The notes below the pieces were generated by a model. It was not told the DNA's origin, did not search any database, and worked only from the letters and a program-made list of their open reading frames with translations. The translations under genes and the position numbers were made by a program. A stretch of DNA of 64,000 nt from Selaginella tamariscina (lineage: Eukaryota > Streptophyta > Lycopodiopsida > Selaginellales > Selaginellaceae). This document shows, one piece after another, positions 49,120-60,277 of this stretch. The stretch covers positions 441,853 to 505,852 of the forward strand of contig PUQB01000059.1 of the NCBI GenBank assembly GCA_003024785.1. The letters are read 5' to 3'. Position 1 is the first letter of the stretch; every line of letters begins with the position of its first letter.

Positions 49120-49237
49120 CCCGCCCGCCGCACCAGAATATTCTTTATATGAAAAAGAATTCTGTACGGAATGGAATATTCCGGTATGACGGAAATCCGT
49201 ACGCTCGGCAAACTGCGCTCGAGGAAATGTCAAACCC
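49120..49237 (-). repeat. Right terminal inverted repeat
   Basis: Read on the minus strand from 49237: GGGTTTGACATTTCC, TCGAGCG, CGAGCG, GATTTCCG, GGAATATTCC, TTCCGTAC, AGAATATTCT, GGTGCGGCGG. This parallels the left end at 40352. Confidence 0.7.
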
Positions 49238-49241
49238 TGTG

Positions 49242-49740
49242 CAGTACTCGTGAGTTTTGTGAACATCTGTCAATATAATGTTACTTTCAGGTACATTAGT
49301 ATTCAAGTATGCAGGTTTAAACTTTCTGTATACACTCTGTGTATCATATTGTGCGTGTGTGTATGTGTGTATACACACACATTTAACATTAAAGAGTCCT
49401 AAAGCGTTTACAGGAGGAGCTAGAGGAGATTGAGGTTCTTTCCTGCGGTTGAGACATCTGGGGAGGAGGAAGAAAACGTGGCACTCACTTGGAAACACGC
49501 AACACACCTGCGCTGAAAAAAGCTACATGCGCTAAATAATATCGCATTTATATATGTACGTCTATACGTGGGTGTATAATTATGGTATATATGCAAGTAA
49601 TGCAGGTTGATCAGCTCTCTCATATCTCTCTCACACACACACCACACACCACGTACAAAAATCGTTTTGGATATGTATCACTATGTGCATGAATATGCAT
49701 CTAACATGGCACGTTGGGTTTATGTATGCAAGATATTACA
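49242..49740 (+). repeat. Duplicated segment B' (partner at 36628-37105)
   Basis: Diverged direct copy of segment B, beginning a few bases outside the right end of the transposon with GTACTCGTGAG and ending in a CA-rich tract. Confidence 0.75.
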
Positions 49741-49744
49741 CACA

Positions 49745-50900
49745 CATCACACACCACACGATGAATGTGCCTTGTTTGTTCTTCCAGCCACAACAACTCT
49801 GAAGTGCACCCTTTTACATTGTTGAGAGAACCATGCATGCTTTCAATCCTACTCTAGTTTGCATTTGTACAATATCTCCTTCTTATAGCTAGACTGGGCT
49901 TCCAAATTCCCATGTTATCAAATGTTAAGGAAACTTATTGTCATGGCCTGCAACTTCGAAAGTAATGTCAAATCATCTTCTTACCATAATAGAATTATGT
50001 GAGGGATGATGCAAATCTCTCAAATGATATCCTTCACATGTAAAATACATGGCACTCATCCAGGAACCCAAAATTTGCATCACTATGCTTCATAATTTCT
50101 GGTAGAGATGTTCACTCATGACAATGGTATCTATATATAATTATTGAGCATGTTAGTATAAAGTTTCTCACAACCTCTTGTGACTTACTTTTGAAATGTA
50201 GCTGAAAAGAGAACAAGAATGTGCCCAGAATAATCACACTGAGAAATCTTAGTAACATATTTCACCTGCATTTAATAATATATTAGCACATTGGATTTTA
50301 AAGTCAAGTAAATTGAACCATGCCTAGACTGTCGGGTCTCAAGTAACAACCACACTTGAATATTGTGCCATGCAAGCAAACTGCCTTGTGTTGAAGACAA
50401 GCATGTTTGAAGATATGCCTTTTCCTACTCCTACAAAGTCTTGATATTGCCTGTAGTTGGAGGATAAGAGTGGTTAGGTTGTTACATGCCAACAAAGCAC
50501 ATCAACAACTAAGATACAATTCTTTCAAGCTGTAGTTCCCATAGAAAAAATATGTCCTCCATAACTCCATTGCTATCACCTTTGAGTTAACAACAACGAT
50601 GCCATCTTTAATGTTACAAACTTTTAGAAGAACATGGTTTCACAAAATTGCTATTTGACATTAGTTTCAGCTTTCTGGAGGTAATAATCCAATTGCATTT
50701 TAGCATCGTCTTATCTTATAATGTTGTAAAGAAATACCTAACAATTGTGCAAGGTTAAATAAAATTCAAATTCAATAAATCTCAAACCAATAACATACCT
50801 AAGATGTGTTTTTGTTAATGTCATCTCCATTTTAATATTTTTGGTATTAGTTGCATTTAATTCTTTGAAATCTAACTCATAGCCATAACACCGAACTGAT
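49745..50900. other. Spacer, no gene seen
   Basis: Mixed sequence with scattered stops in all frames. It may be the edge of the decayed element that follows. Confidence 0.5.
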
Positions 50901-50908
50901 GTGTGTCA

Positions 50909-51345
50909 TCACAAATATGACCTCTTCCAAACGCATGCAAGAGTGTAGACTGATGTGCTCCAAATCTTTTTGTACCAAGACACTTCAATAGTGTTGTAGA
51001 GCTCACACAAAATATCTAACGTCTCTAAACTCCAACCACTTCTTATGCTCCAGTCAAACAATATCCTTGTTACCTCTATTAGCAATTTGTAAATTTGAAA
51101 AGCTTTTTCGTCAATAAGGCCATCTACCACATAGGTTTGGTAACATTGTGTGAAATGTTGATGTTCTTGTGCTCACTAGAAACCCAGCCTTGTGAATGGA
51201 TGGTCACCTTCTTCATGTAGGTGTTTTTGTTTCTTAGGATAGTGTCCATTCGCAACATTGCTGTATCTACCTCCCCTACTTCTTGGATTGATTGAAATAT
51301 GTATTCATTAGAAACCTTCAAGACGTTTAAGCGCCACAAATGCAT
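50909..51345 (-). pseudogene. Decayed coding remnant 1, family unknown
   Basis: Two adjoining minus-strand blocks in different frames read protein-like: VGEVDTAMLRMDTILRNKNT, then VDGLIDEKAFQIYKLLIEVT and LFDWSIRSGWSLETLDILC. The composition (Trp, aliphatic heptads) suggests a once-functional helical protein, perhaps from a transposon. I do not recognise the family. Confidence 0.4.
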
Positions 51346-52423
51346 AATATTATATGCTAACTTGCAATAGGTTCAACCTATAAAACCAAGTAACCACATT
51401 GTCCTTGCACTTCAAAGGCCTTACCTGTAGACTTCGTGGAGACAATGCAAGCAACCTTGTCCTCGTACTCATGTGTTGCTTTACAATCTTCGTTTTTAAA
51501 TGCATTATGCATTTATTGATGCCTCTAGTTTAAACATTGCATTATAACTTGTATATCTTCAAGACTTCATTCAAGTGTTAGCTCCATTGAATTTTCTAAG
51601 ACTTTGTCATGATTCTATTGAGTTCTATCTTTAGTCATTGGGGTCAAGTATTTCCTACAACAATTATTTCCACATGCCAAAGCACAAAAAGTTATTGTGA
51701 GCAACTGTAAACGTGCAATTGGCTGCACACTTGATAGTTTTAAAAGCTCACATTGCACATGATGATTTGCAGTAATGACCACAGCAATAACACTCTCAAT
51801 TAAAATATCTTTGTAAGAACTATGCATTCTATTGCATAATCTACTTCAGCTCCATCCACAAAAAGCTAAACCAATTCAGCAAATAGAAGATCTAAGAAGG
51901 GATCCAAGCTATTTGTCCCGGTCTCCACATGTGACTTTGGGATATACATTACAGAGAGTGTCATTCTTGATGATGTTGTCCCATGCAAACTTAGATTCAA
52001 GACTTTCGCATTCAATGCCCCACTGCTTCTTTGTTTGGTTCTTACAGATTGGAAACCATCTTAGTGAATTTGCAAAGCCAAGTTCCTTGGGTCGTCTCGT
52101 ACAACCCTTCAACTAGCCTTGAATGTCGACGTGCAATGAGGGTAGTCGATTGTGTACATTCCATGGGCATCCGCATACACACCATTCATATAGCTATTCT
52201 TTGTAGGCCATTGTTGAATGAACTCTTCATAACTACTACATTTAATAGGGTGCTCAAATACTTGGTCAAGATCAAAGAAAGCTTGTTACTTCCTCCACTT
52301 GCTTCCTTCCCATATCTCAAAAATTATTGATGGTGGTTTGTACATAGCCCTGCCTCTTCAAGAATCCCTAGCCCTCCAAGGATCAAGGTCATCCCAGCAA
52401 ATCAATTTTACCTTGGCCTATAG

Positions 52424-53309
52424 CTAAAGACGCAATGCAAGGGGTATGTAGAAGAAAGAAATAGACTTGTCAATAGCTGCTCCATAGAATGTGCACTCCT
52501 CCCTACATAAGCCACAACGATGCAGAGGAACCCTACATCGAGGGATTTGAAGCCTACCCACACAAGCAAATTTGTTGCCGATCACTAAAAATGTAAGTTG
52601 CTGCATCTTTGATTGAGGCAATAGAAATCATGCCTTACAACAGTCGGCATTTCAAGCTTGCTTAGCAACCAATCTAGAACTCAAGATGATAGTTTAACTT
52701 TTACAAAATGGCTAGTTAAAGAGGCACAAAACATTCTTGTAATACTCTGGTTCCAATCCCAAAAACTACCTGCAATAGCCTTGAACAATGCCTCTGACAC
52801 ATGACTAATATTGAATAGATTGCATAGCTGAAACAATGACCTCAACATCTTGGCTTCCAAGCTGGTGTTTGTAGACATATCTTGGCTTTCATTTGCAATG
52901 TGCTCATCTTCCATTGGAAGAAAGATCATAATCATCTTCATATCACTATTGCCTTTAGGAGAGCTCTTTGAAGTGCTGGCTAGATTCCTAAACACTTCAC
53001 TTATTAGTCCCACGTCGCATCCATTTTGATCAACATTCTGGTCTAGGTAGTTAAAGTGGCATTTATCAACATCATCCTCTGTGGGTTGTGCTGCGACTCT
53101 AATCTTGAGGTGTATGAAGCATGCAAGTGCTTGTAGAAGCCAGACTTGCTCCAATTCCTATGAGAAGCATTGCATTTAGTAAATTCATAAATGAAGGAAG
53201 GAATGAATCCATTTCTTGGTGGTAAAGACTTGTGCAGCTCATGCCATCTCCAAGCACTTCTCCTCACTCTTTGGCCATTAACAAAATACTCTATACACTT
53301 TGACATCAA
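52424..53309 (-). pseudogene. Decayed coding remnant 2, family unknown
   Basis: Minus-strand blocks: RRSAWRWHELHKSLPPRNGF with FIPSFIYEFTKCNASHRNW in one frame. The next block, VWLLQALACFIHLKIRVAAQ through ISHVSEALFKAIAGSFWDW, is 157 codons with no stop. A third has FLVIGNKFACVGRLQIPRC, then HRCGLCREECTFYGA with a CxxC pattern. They probably belong with remnant 1 to one old protein-coding element now broken by stops and indels. No known transposase motif can be assigned. Confidence 0.4.
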
Positions 53310-53354
53310 AATGTAGTGTTTTGGGAAAATTCTTAAACTTAAACATTTGCAATT

Positions 53355-54600
53355 TTGTGTTCTCTAATCAATAAAGAGCCTACATTCAAAGTTGTTGGCT
53401 ATGAGATGTATGTATACACAATGCCGCGGGTTGTGGTAATCCGCTTCAAAATGTCTAAGTGCCAACAAGTTCTAAGTTCAAAACCGCCAATAAAATTTTG
53501 GGCCTTGCAAATCCCTAGTCAAGGTTTAGGTTACGTTCAGAGTCTTGTTTTTGAAGTGGCGATAGAACGAGCTTGGGTAGTGCAACTTGAACACCAATGA
53601 CTCTTCAGAGCAACACCGTTGAGGAAGTCAAGGCTTTGCTAAAATCCAGGTTTGGTTCATCTAGGATTGGTTTCCACTCTTTGGCCCACAAGGATCTCAT
53701 CAATGGTTTAGGCCTAGTTGAGATGAAATCTGGTGACTGGGTTTCTTTGGGCTTAAGCGAGGCATTACAGTGGCCATAGTGCATTTTGTAGAGTAGGGTT
53801 TGAAGGCTCTTCCACCCTCACTGAACTCTACTACCATGATAATGGCTATGCTTCCTAATGAGCCTAGAAACCACCTCTAGTGCATAGTTGCAAATGACAT
53901 TGACAACCATAGAAGCCGTAGCACCAACAGTGACAAGAAGGTGGCATAGTGTTTCATTTGAAGCTCCATAGGTTGCAAAGAAAGCTTCAAAGGTTGTTAC
54001 AACCAAGGAGACACACACCCAACTCAAAACCGAGTTCCCAAACTTCTGGGTCGCAAAGTTTAAGAGGCCCCAAGCTGGAAAGTTCCTCCTAAAGTGTGCA
54101 GAGATCATCAATAGATTGTATGAGGCTGAAAACTCAAATGGAAGCCGAGAAGGAAATAGGGAGGAAGCTGACAAGCTTGCGCCGATCAATTACCCATAAA
54201 AAGCAAGCTTTGGAACATGTAGGCGAGTTGGAGTGCAAGTATGAGTGGGTACTACCATCATTGATTTGTTAGCTTATAGGAAGAAGTTGAGGGCTATGGA
54301 TATGGTCAACTTGCATGTAGCACAAATGCAAAAGCCCCATGTGTATTTATAAGTGAAGGTAAGTTTTTCTTTTAAGTTGGGATTTCTATTTTTTGTTAAA
54401 TACTCTGCACTTGTTTTTGTAAACCAGGTTGGAAGTACATTTGTTGTTGAGTGTTTCAATACAGTTGGGCATTCGTATGCTATTCTACATGTTAGAGTTT
54501 GACTCTTGATGAGAGGATTAAGGATATTTGCTTGCCATTTTAGCAAGGAACTCCATTGATTGAGGAAGACAATTCACAGTGGGCTTCTCAAGTACAAGTG
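53355..54600 (+). other. Possible coding remnant interrupted by the solo LTR
   Basis: Short plus-strand open blocks (VEEVKALLKSRFGSSRIGFH at about 53620, KFLLKCAEIINRLYEAENSN at about 54090, and a charged helix RKLTSLRRSITHKKQALEH in another frame) suggest decayed exons. The solo LTR is inserted right after this stretch and similar low-grade sequence resumes at 63388. Confidence 0.3.
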
Positions 54601-54619
54601 CAGGTAATATCAGAGCTTG

Positions 54620-54624
54620 TGTTA
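54620..54624. repeat. Target-site duplication TGTTA, left
   Basis: TGTTA precedes the solo LTR and is repeated at 63383-63387. Confidence 0.9.
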
Positions 54625-54950
54625 TGTCATAGTTTTTACTATGACTCAACCCTTTACTTTGGACGTTGACTGTTGTTACCTATGTACTATGTTGATAAGC
54701 CTAGGTGTAGAAGAAACAGGCCCGCTTAGTGCACTTGGATATGTAGTGATGGTCGGCCGGGTGTCATTAGGTATTTACAAGAAACTCTGGGGCGAAGCTA
54801 GCACTTCCATCTAGAAAACTCTTACCTTGGTTATTCGTGTCCCGGTTGGATTAATGGCTAGTTCTGGTGAGTTCGGCATGTCAAATATGCTTAGAAATAC
54901 CCCCAAGTTTGACAGGTTAGGGTTTAGGGGTCGATAGATAACTCACCAAG
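54625..54950 (+). repeat. Solo LTR C, left part
   Basis: Starts TGTCATAG like the LTRs of copy A and follows them to ACTCACCAAG, where copy B interrupts it. Together with 61999-63382 it makes a full-length LTR of about 1,710 bp flanked by TGTTA, without an internal region or partner LTR. Confidence 0.92.
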
Positions 54951-56647
54951 TGTCAGAGTTTAACCCAAAGGGCCAACACGTGGCAACACGTGGCTGCCAG
55001 GTGGCCATTGGCGTCATCACCCTGTGTGAGCAACGCTAAGTTTCCCAGAACAACCCCAACGACCCCTAGGGTTAGACTCTAATGCCCAAGTGGACAAGAG
55101 ACTTAGGGTTTAGCCTAAGTCTCCCTAGAATGTCTGCCCCCAGAACCCTTGAGGGATAACCCTAGTTGACTTAGGGTCTTGCCCTAGAAGACCTAGACAG
55201 GCTCATGCCCTAACCCCATCAAGGAGACGTGTGTTCCACACATACCCCGTGACAGAGCTAAGGCATGTCACTTACCCCTTGAGGAATCACCCTCATCCGG
55301 GAGTACAACCCCTTTAGGGCGACAAGGGGTACCCTGAACCACGACTAACCCCTAAGGGTTTGAGTGGCCAAGTTTACCCTAGACCTAGGGCTAGTACTTA
55401 GTGAGGACACGAGTGTGCGCCGTAGGCGACACGAGTGTTCTGCTAAGCAAACTCCCTAAGGCTAGGTTTGGGATAACCCTAAGCACATGACCTTGCGAGT
55501 GCCTTACGAAAGGGCTTCTGCTAATGCTTAGGTTGTTCAACCCTGGATTCCAAGGAGAACACTCCCCTAGCCAAGTGTGCCAAAGCACACCTAGTTACGA
55601 GACCTAACCTCCCTGAGCGGATGCCCAAGGCTTAGCACCCTAGTGCAAGCACAAGCATGTTTGCTAAGTATCCAACCCCTTAGCGACAAGCCCATGACAT
55701 AACCCCAAAGGGCGTGCCTCGGCGTTGTACCATGTGACGTTTAGCCCAGTGTCACATCCCCATGTGACACTGCCTTCCAAGATGTGGGCTATCATGCCAT
55801 AGCCCTTAGATTCAAGAGTTGCACCAAGTACCACAAACGTGGTTCCTAAATGCCAACTCTAGAACCCCTCAATGAACCCTCAGGAACCAGGTAACGTGAA
55901 CCTGTCAAACAAGATCCCACGCCCACAGTTGGACAAGGACACGGATGTGCCTTGCTTGGCCGTGAGTGCTACACCTAGCTTGACGTGGAGGAGGAGGCTG
56001 GAGACAAGCCTCAACCTCTGCCTCTTGGAACGTGCATCCCGACAAGACCTCCCAGGCATGGATTCGCCAACGTTAAGGGTAAGCTACCCCGAAGGTGGGA
56101 CGTACCCCTGGCATCTGGAAGTTAGGGCGGCACAACAGAGGGTTGTACCTTAACGACACAAGCTGAAGCTTGCACCGGCAGAAGAGCAACGAACTCATTC
56201 ATGAACCCAGGAGCTCTCCTACATATACTCTACCTTATTTATGTGACGGAGCCCCCCCCCCCTCTTTTGTGTAAGTGGGCTGGCACTGAATTCTAGCCCC
56301 TTAGAGAAAATGATTGTCCAAACCTTAACCCTAAACCTAACCCGGGGGGGGGTTTAGGGCGTGGGTTAGGGCAACCCTAGGGTTAGGTCAACCCTAGGGG
56401 TTCCTAACCCTACTTGACAAGCTAACTTTGCAAAACCAACCTGGACGTCAAAACGGGGGGGTTTTCTAAAGGAAGTGCTAGCTTCGCTAGAGTTTCTGCA
56501 AATACCTAAGACACCCGGCCGGACCATACTAATACCCAAGTGCACTAAGCGGGCCTGTTTCTTCTACATCTAGGGTCGTCACATAATCCAGTAGGTAACA
56601 ACAGTCAACGTCCAAAGTAAAGAGGAGTCATAGTAAAAACTATGACA
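54951..56647 (-). repeat. 3' LTR of copy B
   Basis: Plus-strand reading starts TGTCAGAG and ends CTATGACA. It contains an AACCCTAGGGTTAGGTC-type block (about 56320-56420) that copy A's LTRs lack but the old fragment at 2.9-3.1 kb has. Confidence 0.92.
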
Positions 56648-59600
56648 CACTCCCCGCCTTTGAAAATGTCAACGTCCTCGTTGACGTCCAACTCCAAGAC
56701 TAGATAATGTTAGAAAAAACTAACCAAAACTAACATATCACTCTATGCGGAGTCAGCCAAAAGTTCACATAATTTTATTACCCCCCTTGCATTACGCGAA
56801 ACCAAGTACTTCAGAACCGTCGTTCACTGAGTCGTAAACCCAGCTGCCGGAGGCACCACCTGCGACATGAAGTCACCTGGAGACCTTTTGCACGTCTGCA
56901 AAGTCTGTCACCCGACGCACACAACACTGGTTAATTTCTTTACTTAACTAGAATTTATATTGGAGGCCTCTAGTTAGTGTTGTTGCCGGCCCCTTGGTTA
57001 ACAAGAAATAAAGACTTGCTTTATTCCTTAATATTAAATGCTGTTGATGACCTCTGTCATCTACACAACAAGCACTTCTCAAATGCTTGACCAAACACCT
57101 TCGCTTTTCTTTGATTTTCCAATGGTCCCACATGTTACGATATTATAGCTTATATCTCTGCATCCCTCGGTGCTTCTCATTACCCCTTTTCATAAGGGTC
57201 TGCTACTATACCTATCTCTCATTAGTATATAGCTACGCAGACTAAGTATGAGACTTTTATCGGAATCAAGCTCTTTTCCGATAAGAGTACAATTCGTAAA
57301 ACCCTGTTCTTGTAAACATGTCAATCTGGCCAGAGGCGATCACAGAGGCGCATGGCTGTACACATGTATACAACAAGGTCTTGCCAACTGCCATTCGTCT
57401 TTCACAACCAACTTTGTACTCTTTCATAACACCGACCAGTTCAGGGACCAGATAAGCTAACATACCTTTCTTACAAACCGATGTGGAAACCAGGAAATTC
57501 AACCCATCTCTAGTGCCTCAATCGACAATCTTTAGATAACATGTCTCTTAATTGTCATTGTACTCATTCCCAAAGAGCACATCGTACTAGATGCCGTTCA
57601 ATATTCCTAACTCCTTATCGTACTAAGTTCAAAATACGAATTTTAAACTTAGTTTCACGATAAGAGTCTCCCTGAACTCGTAATACTGTACGCCTCCATA
57701 ACATTATATTTATTTCCAACTCTTAAACTATTTCGTAAATGTTTCTCAACACTATACCGAAGTATAGCATTTCACTAATTGAAGCAACTAGTGTTTTTGA
57801 TAAACATTTTTAAAACTAATCCTTATTCTATAAATAGTGCAATTTCGATATTGATACTCTCGAATGGATAATGATCGTTTTAACGTTCAAATCCTAAGCT
57901 TATCAACTAGTTGTTATACTAGTGGATATAAACTTACAATCATATCAATTTATCGAAATGCTACAACTACATTATAGATATGGTCTTAGTTTACATGAAC
58001 CGAACTTCAATTTTGAGACGGAAATATAATGTTACGACAGTATTTCGAGGAACTTTGTTCAGAGACTAAGAGGAATCATGAACTAGTGTCTGGTTCATCT
58101 AATTGATTTAGTAAGATATAAACCTCCACATAAATGTTATCATAACACTGAAGTGTTAGATCAACTTCATGTTTTAGTCATACCTTATATTTCAATAGAT
58201 CTCCCCAAACATGAATAAAATATCTAGTTCAGTACATTGAACTAAGATACATTATTCACTCTAGACACCTAGCAATCCAGAAAGTACACATTGCCCCTCA
58301 AGCAATGTATTGAGAAATGTCTCATTTCTCAACTAACTTGAAAACACGTTTCAAGTTATAACACTAAGGTAGTGCCTTACCAAAGTGTCAGACTCAAATC
58401 CACTTGAGTCTTTATATTATATGATTACGGCCACCTCATGTGATCATAACCAAGTTTGATATTGAGCGCTCCAAACTCAATATTGAAGAGATATCATACA
58501 TACTTTGACAAGTCATTTATAACCAATCTTGAAAAGATTGTCACAAATTCTGCCAAAGTTTAAATATAAATATCTCAACAGATGAGGTGATAGGAAACCT
58601 CATATTCTCGAACCGGATATTGGACGAACCTTGAACTACAATCATCAAGAAGGGACACCATCTTCTTGAGCTAATCCCGCTACACAATATCATACTTTAA
58701 GAATATTGAACCAACTCAAGGAACACCATCAAACCTTGAGATAGAACTAACAACTAACCCAAGGAATACAATCAAACCTTGAGTCAAGAATAGTTCTATT
58801 TTTCAATATTCCGAAAGATTGAAGATACATACTTTATTTGTTCTTTAAGTGCCCACATTTGCGACCATGATGCAGAGTCAAGAAACCGTCTTTTGAATAA
58901 TCGTATTCGACTCTAAAATAAAATTGATATTGAAAATCAATATCAACTTCAATTCTCATCGAACACCGACTCTCTGAGGAGGTACATGCACTTAAACCTC
59001 CAAAATGTATCCGACTACTTCTGACTCATTTAACCTCAACATAAGTTATAAACTTAGCAAGTTTCCTTACTTAGTCAATAAGCAAAGTGGAGAATCCCAA
59101 ATCATGCTCTTTTAACCAAGGAATCACCCTTGTTCAAGAGCTTATCCCACATTGCAAACAACGTTACAGATTTCAAGATTAAAGAGTTAACAATGAAAAT
59201 GCACAAGTGTGCGCCGAACGCCTTCACTATGCAAGTCCTTATTACTCAGTAAACTGAAAATGTAAACGTATGTTTCCAACATTTCTTTCTGATAGATCAT
59301 GCCATCTATCCCAAAACGATATCGATAAGAAACGAAATCCTAAGCTATTATCCGAAGTCTCTCTCATGATCCCATATGAGACAACTTCATAATCAAGTTA
59401 GTCGAGCTAGCTAACTTGAATACAGAGTGCGCGCTTACAACTAACTAAGGTTTCAGTTATACTTTGTTCAAATCAAGGGACTTGAACTTAGTAAACTATT
59501 CCACCTAATGTTACTTGCAGCTAGCGTCATCAAAATATTGCACATCGGACAATACTTTGACTACATTGGATCTTAAAACTGCTTAACATATTTATCATAT

Positions 59601-60277
59601 GTTAATATTTGACATTCATTGTATTATAAGTTCATCACCATAGTCTGCTTCTAGAGTTACACTCTCGGAAACATGCACTATAATAAGAGCTTATTTTACA
59701 CTTTATGTCAAAATGTAGTGTTCATTCTTATGTTTGAATATGCCCCTTCTCCCGAAGTCAAAGATGCACTTCTGAACATAAGTCTTTCCCCGTTTGAACA
59801 CTAGTTGGATCGATATTGAATCTTGACTAAGCCAAAACTCAATGGACAGTCGTTTCCAAATCATGTGTTATCCCAAATTCAAACACCTTAAAGAAAAAGA
59901 AAAATTTTCAATAATGTGTAGACTTAGATATCACAAGACCCACTCACAAGACTTAGTTTGTAAGCCAGAACAAACTAACATGCCATGTCTTGTGGAAGTA
60001 TATGGTAAAGTAACCAGACCACAAGGTAAAATAACCTGGCATACAACTTGGAAGTTGCCTTCCAAGTGCTACCTTTACATTGGGTCCATAACCCACACCC
60101 ACTTATGAAGTAGGTGTACTCTGAAGAGTTATAGATCTCAGGACCAACTCTCCACGCAGAATTCAGACATTAGCCGAAAGTGATAGAGTACTTCAAAATT
60201 TAGAACTAACTAAACCCTAAAATACACTACACTTTAGGTAGTCCTACTGACCGCAGAGAATAGGCTCCGATACCAAT
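56648..60277 (-). other. Non-coding internal region of copy B
   Basis: Aligns on the minus strand with 5349-8998 of copy A throughout. No retroelement protein domain is seen. The polypurine tract lies at 56648-56661. Confidence 0.8.
60263..60276 (-). promoter_or_regulatory. Primer-binding site of copy B
   Basis: On the minus strand TTGGTATCGGAGCC directly follows the 5' LTR, as in copy A, including the same G for A change from the usual site. Confidence 0.85.

Larger units (their letters stand above)
40352..49237. mobile_element. Mutator-like DNA transposon carrying a ParB-DNA methyltransferase gene
   Basis: About 8.9 kb. The ends are imperfect inverted repeats, about 85-200 bp long. Both read inward through GGG, TCGAGCG, CGAGC, GATTTCCG, GAATATTCC and TTCCGTAC in the same order, and further in share AGAATATTCT and GTGCGGCGG. 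Two genes lie head to head: a MULE-type transposase (40708-43926, minus) and a ParB/beta-class methyltransferase (45307-48935, plus). Both have introns of about 45-60 bp. I could not find a convincing 9-bp target-site duplication, so exact ends are provisional. GC content and open-frame quality are clearly higher than in surrounding DNA. Whether the methyltransferase belongs to the element by descent or was captured cannot be settled from one copy. Confidence 0.8.

Noticed and set aside
53818-54189. 123-codon minus-strand frame with hydrophobic stretches
   Set aside because: No family resemblance; plus-strand blocks in the same place look at least as protein-like.
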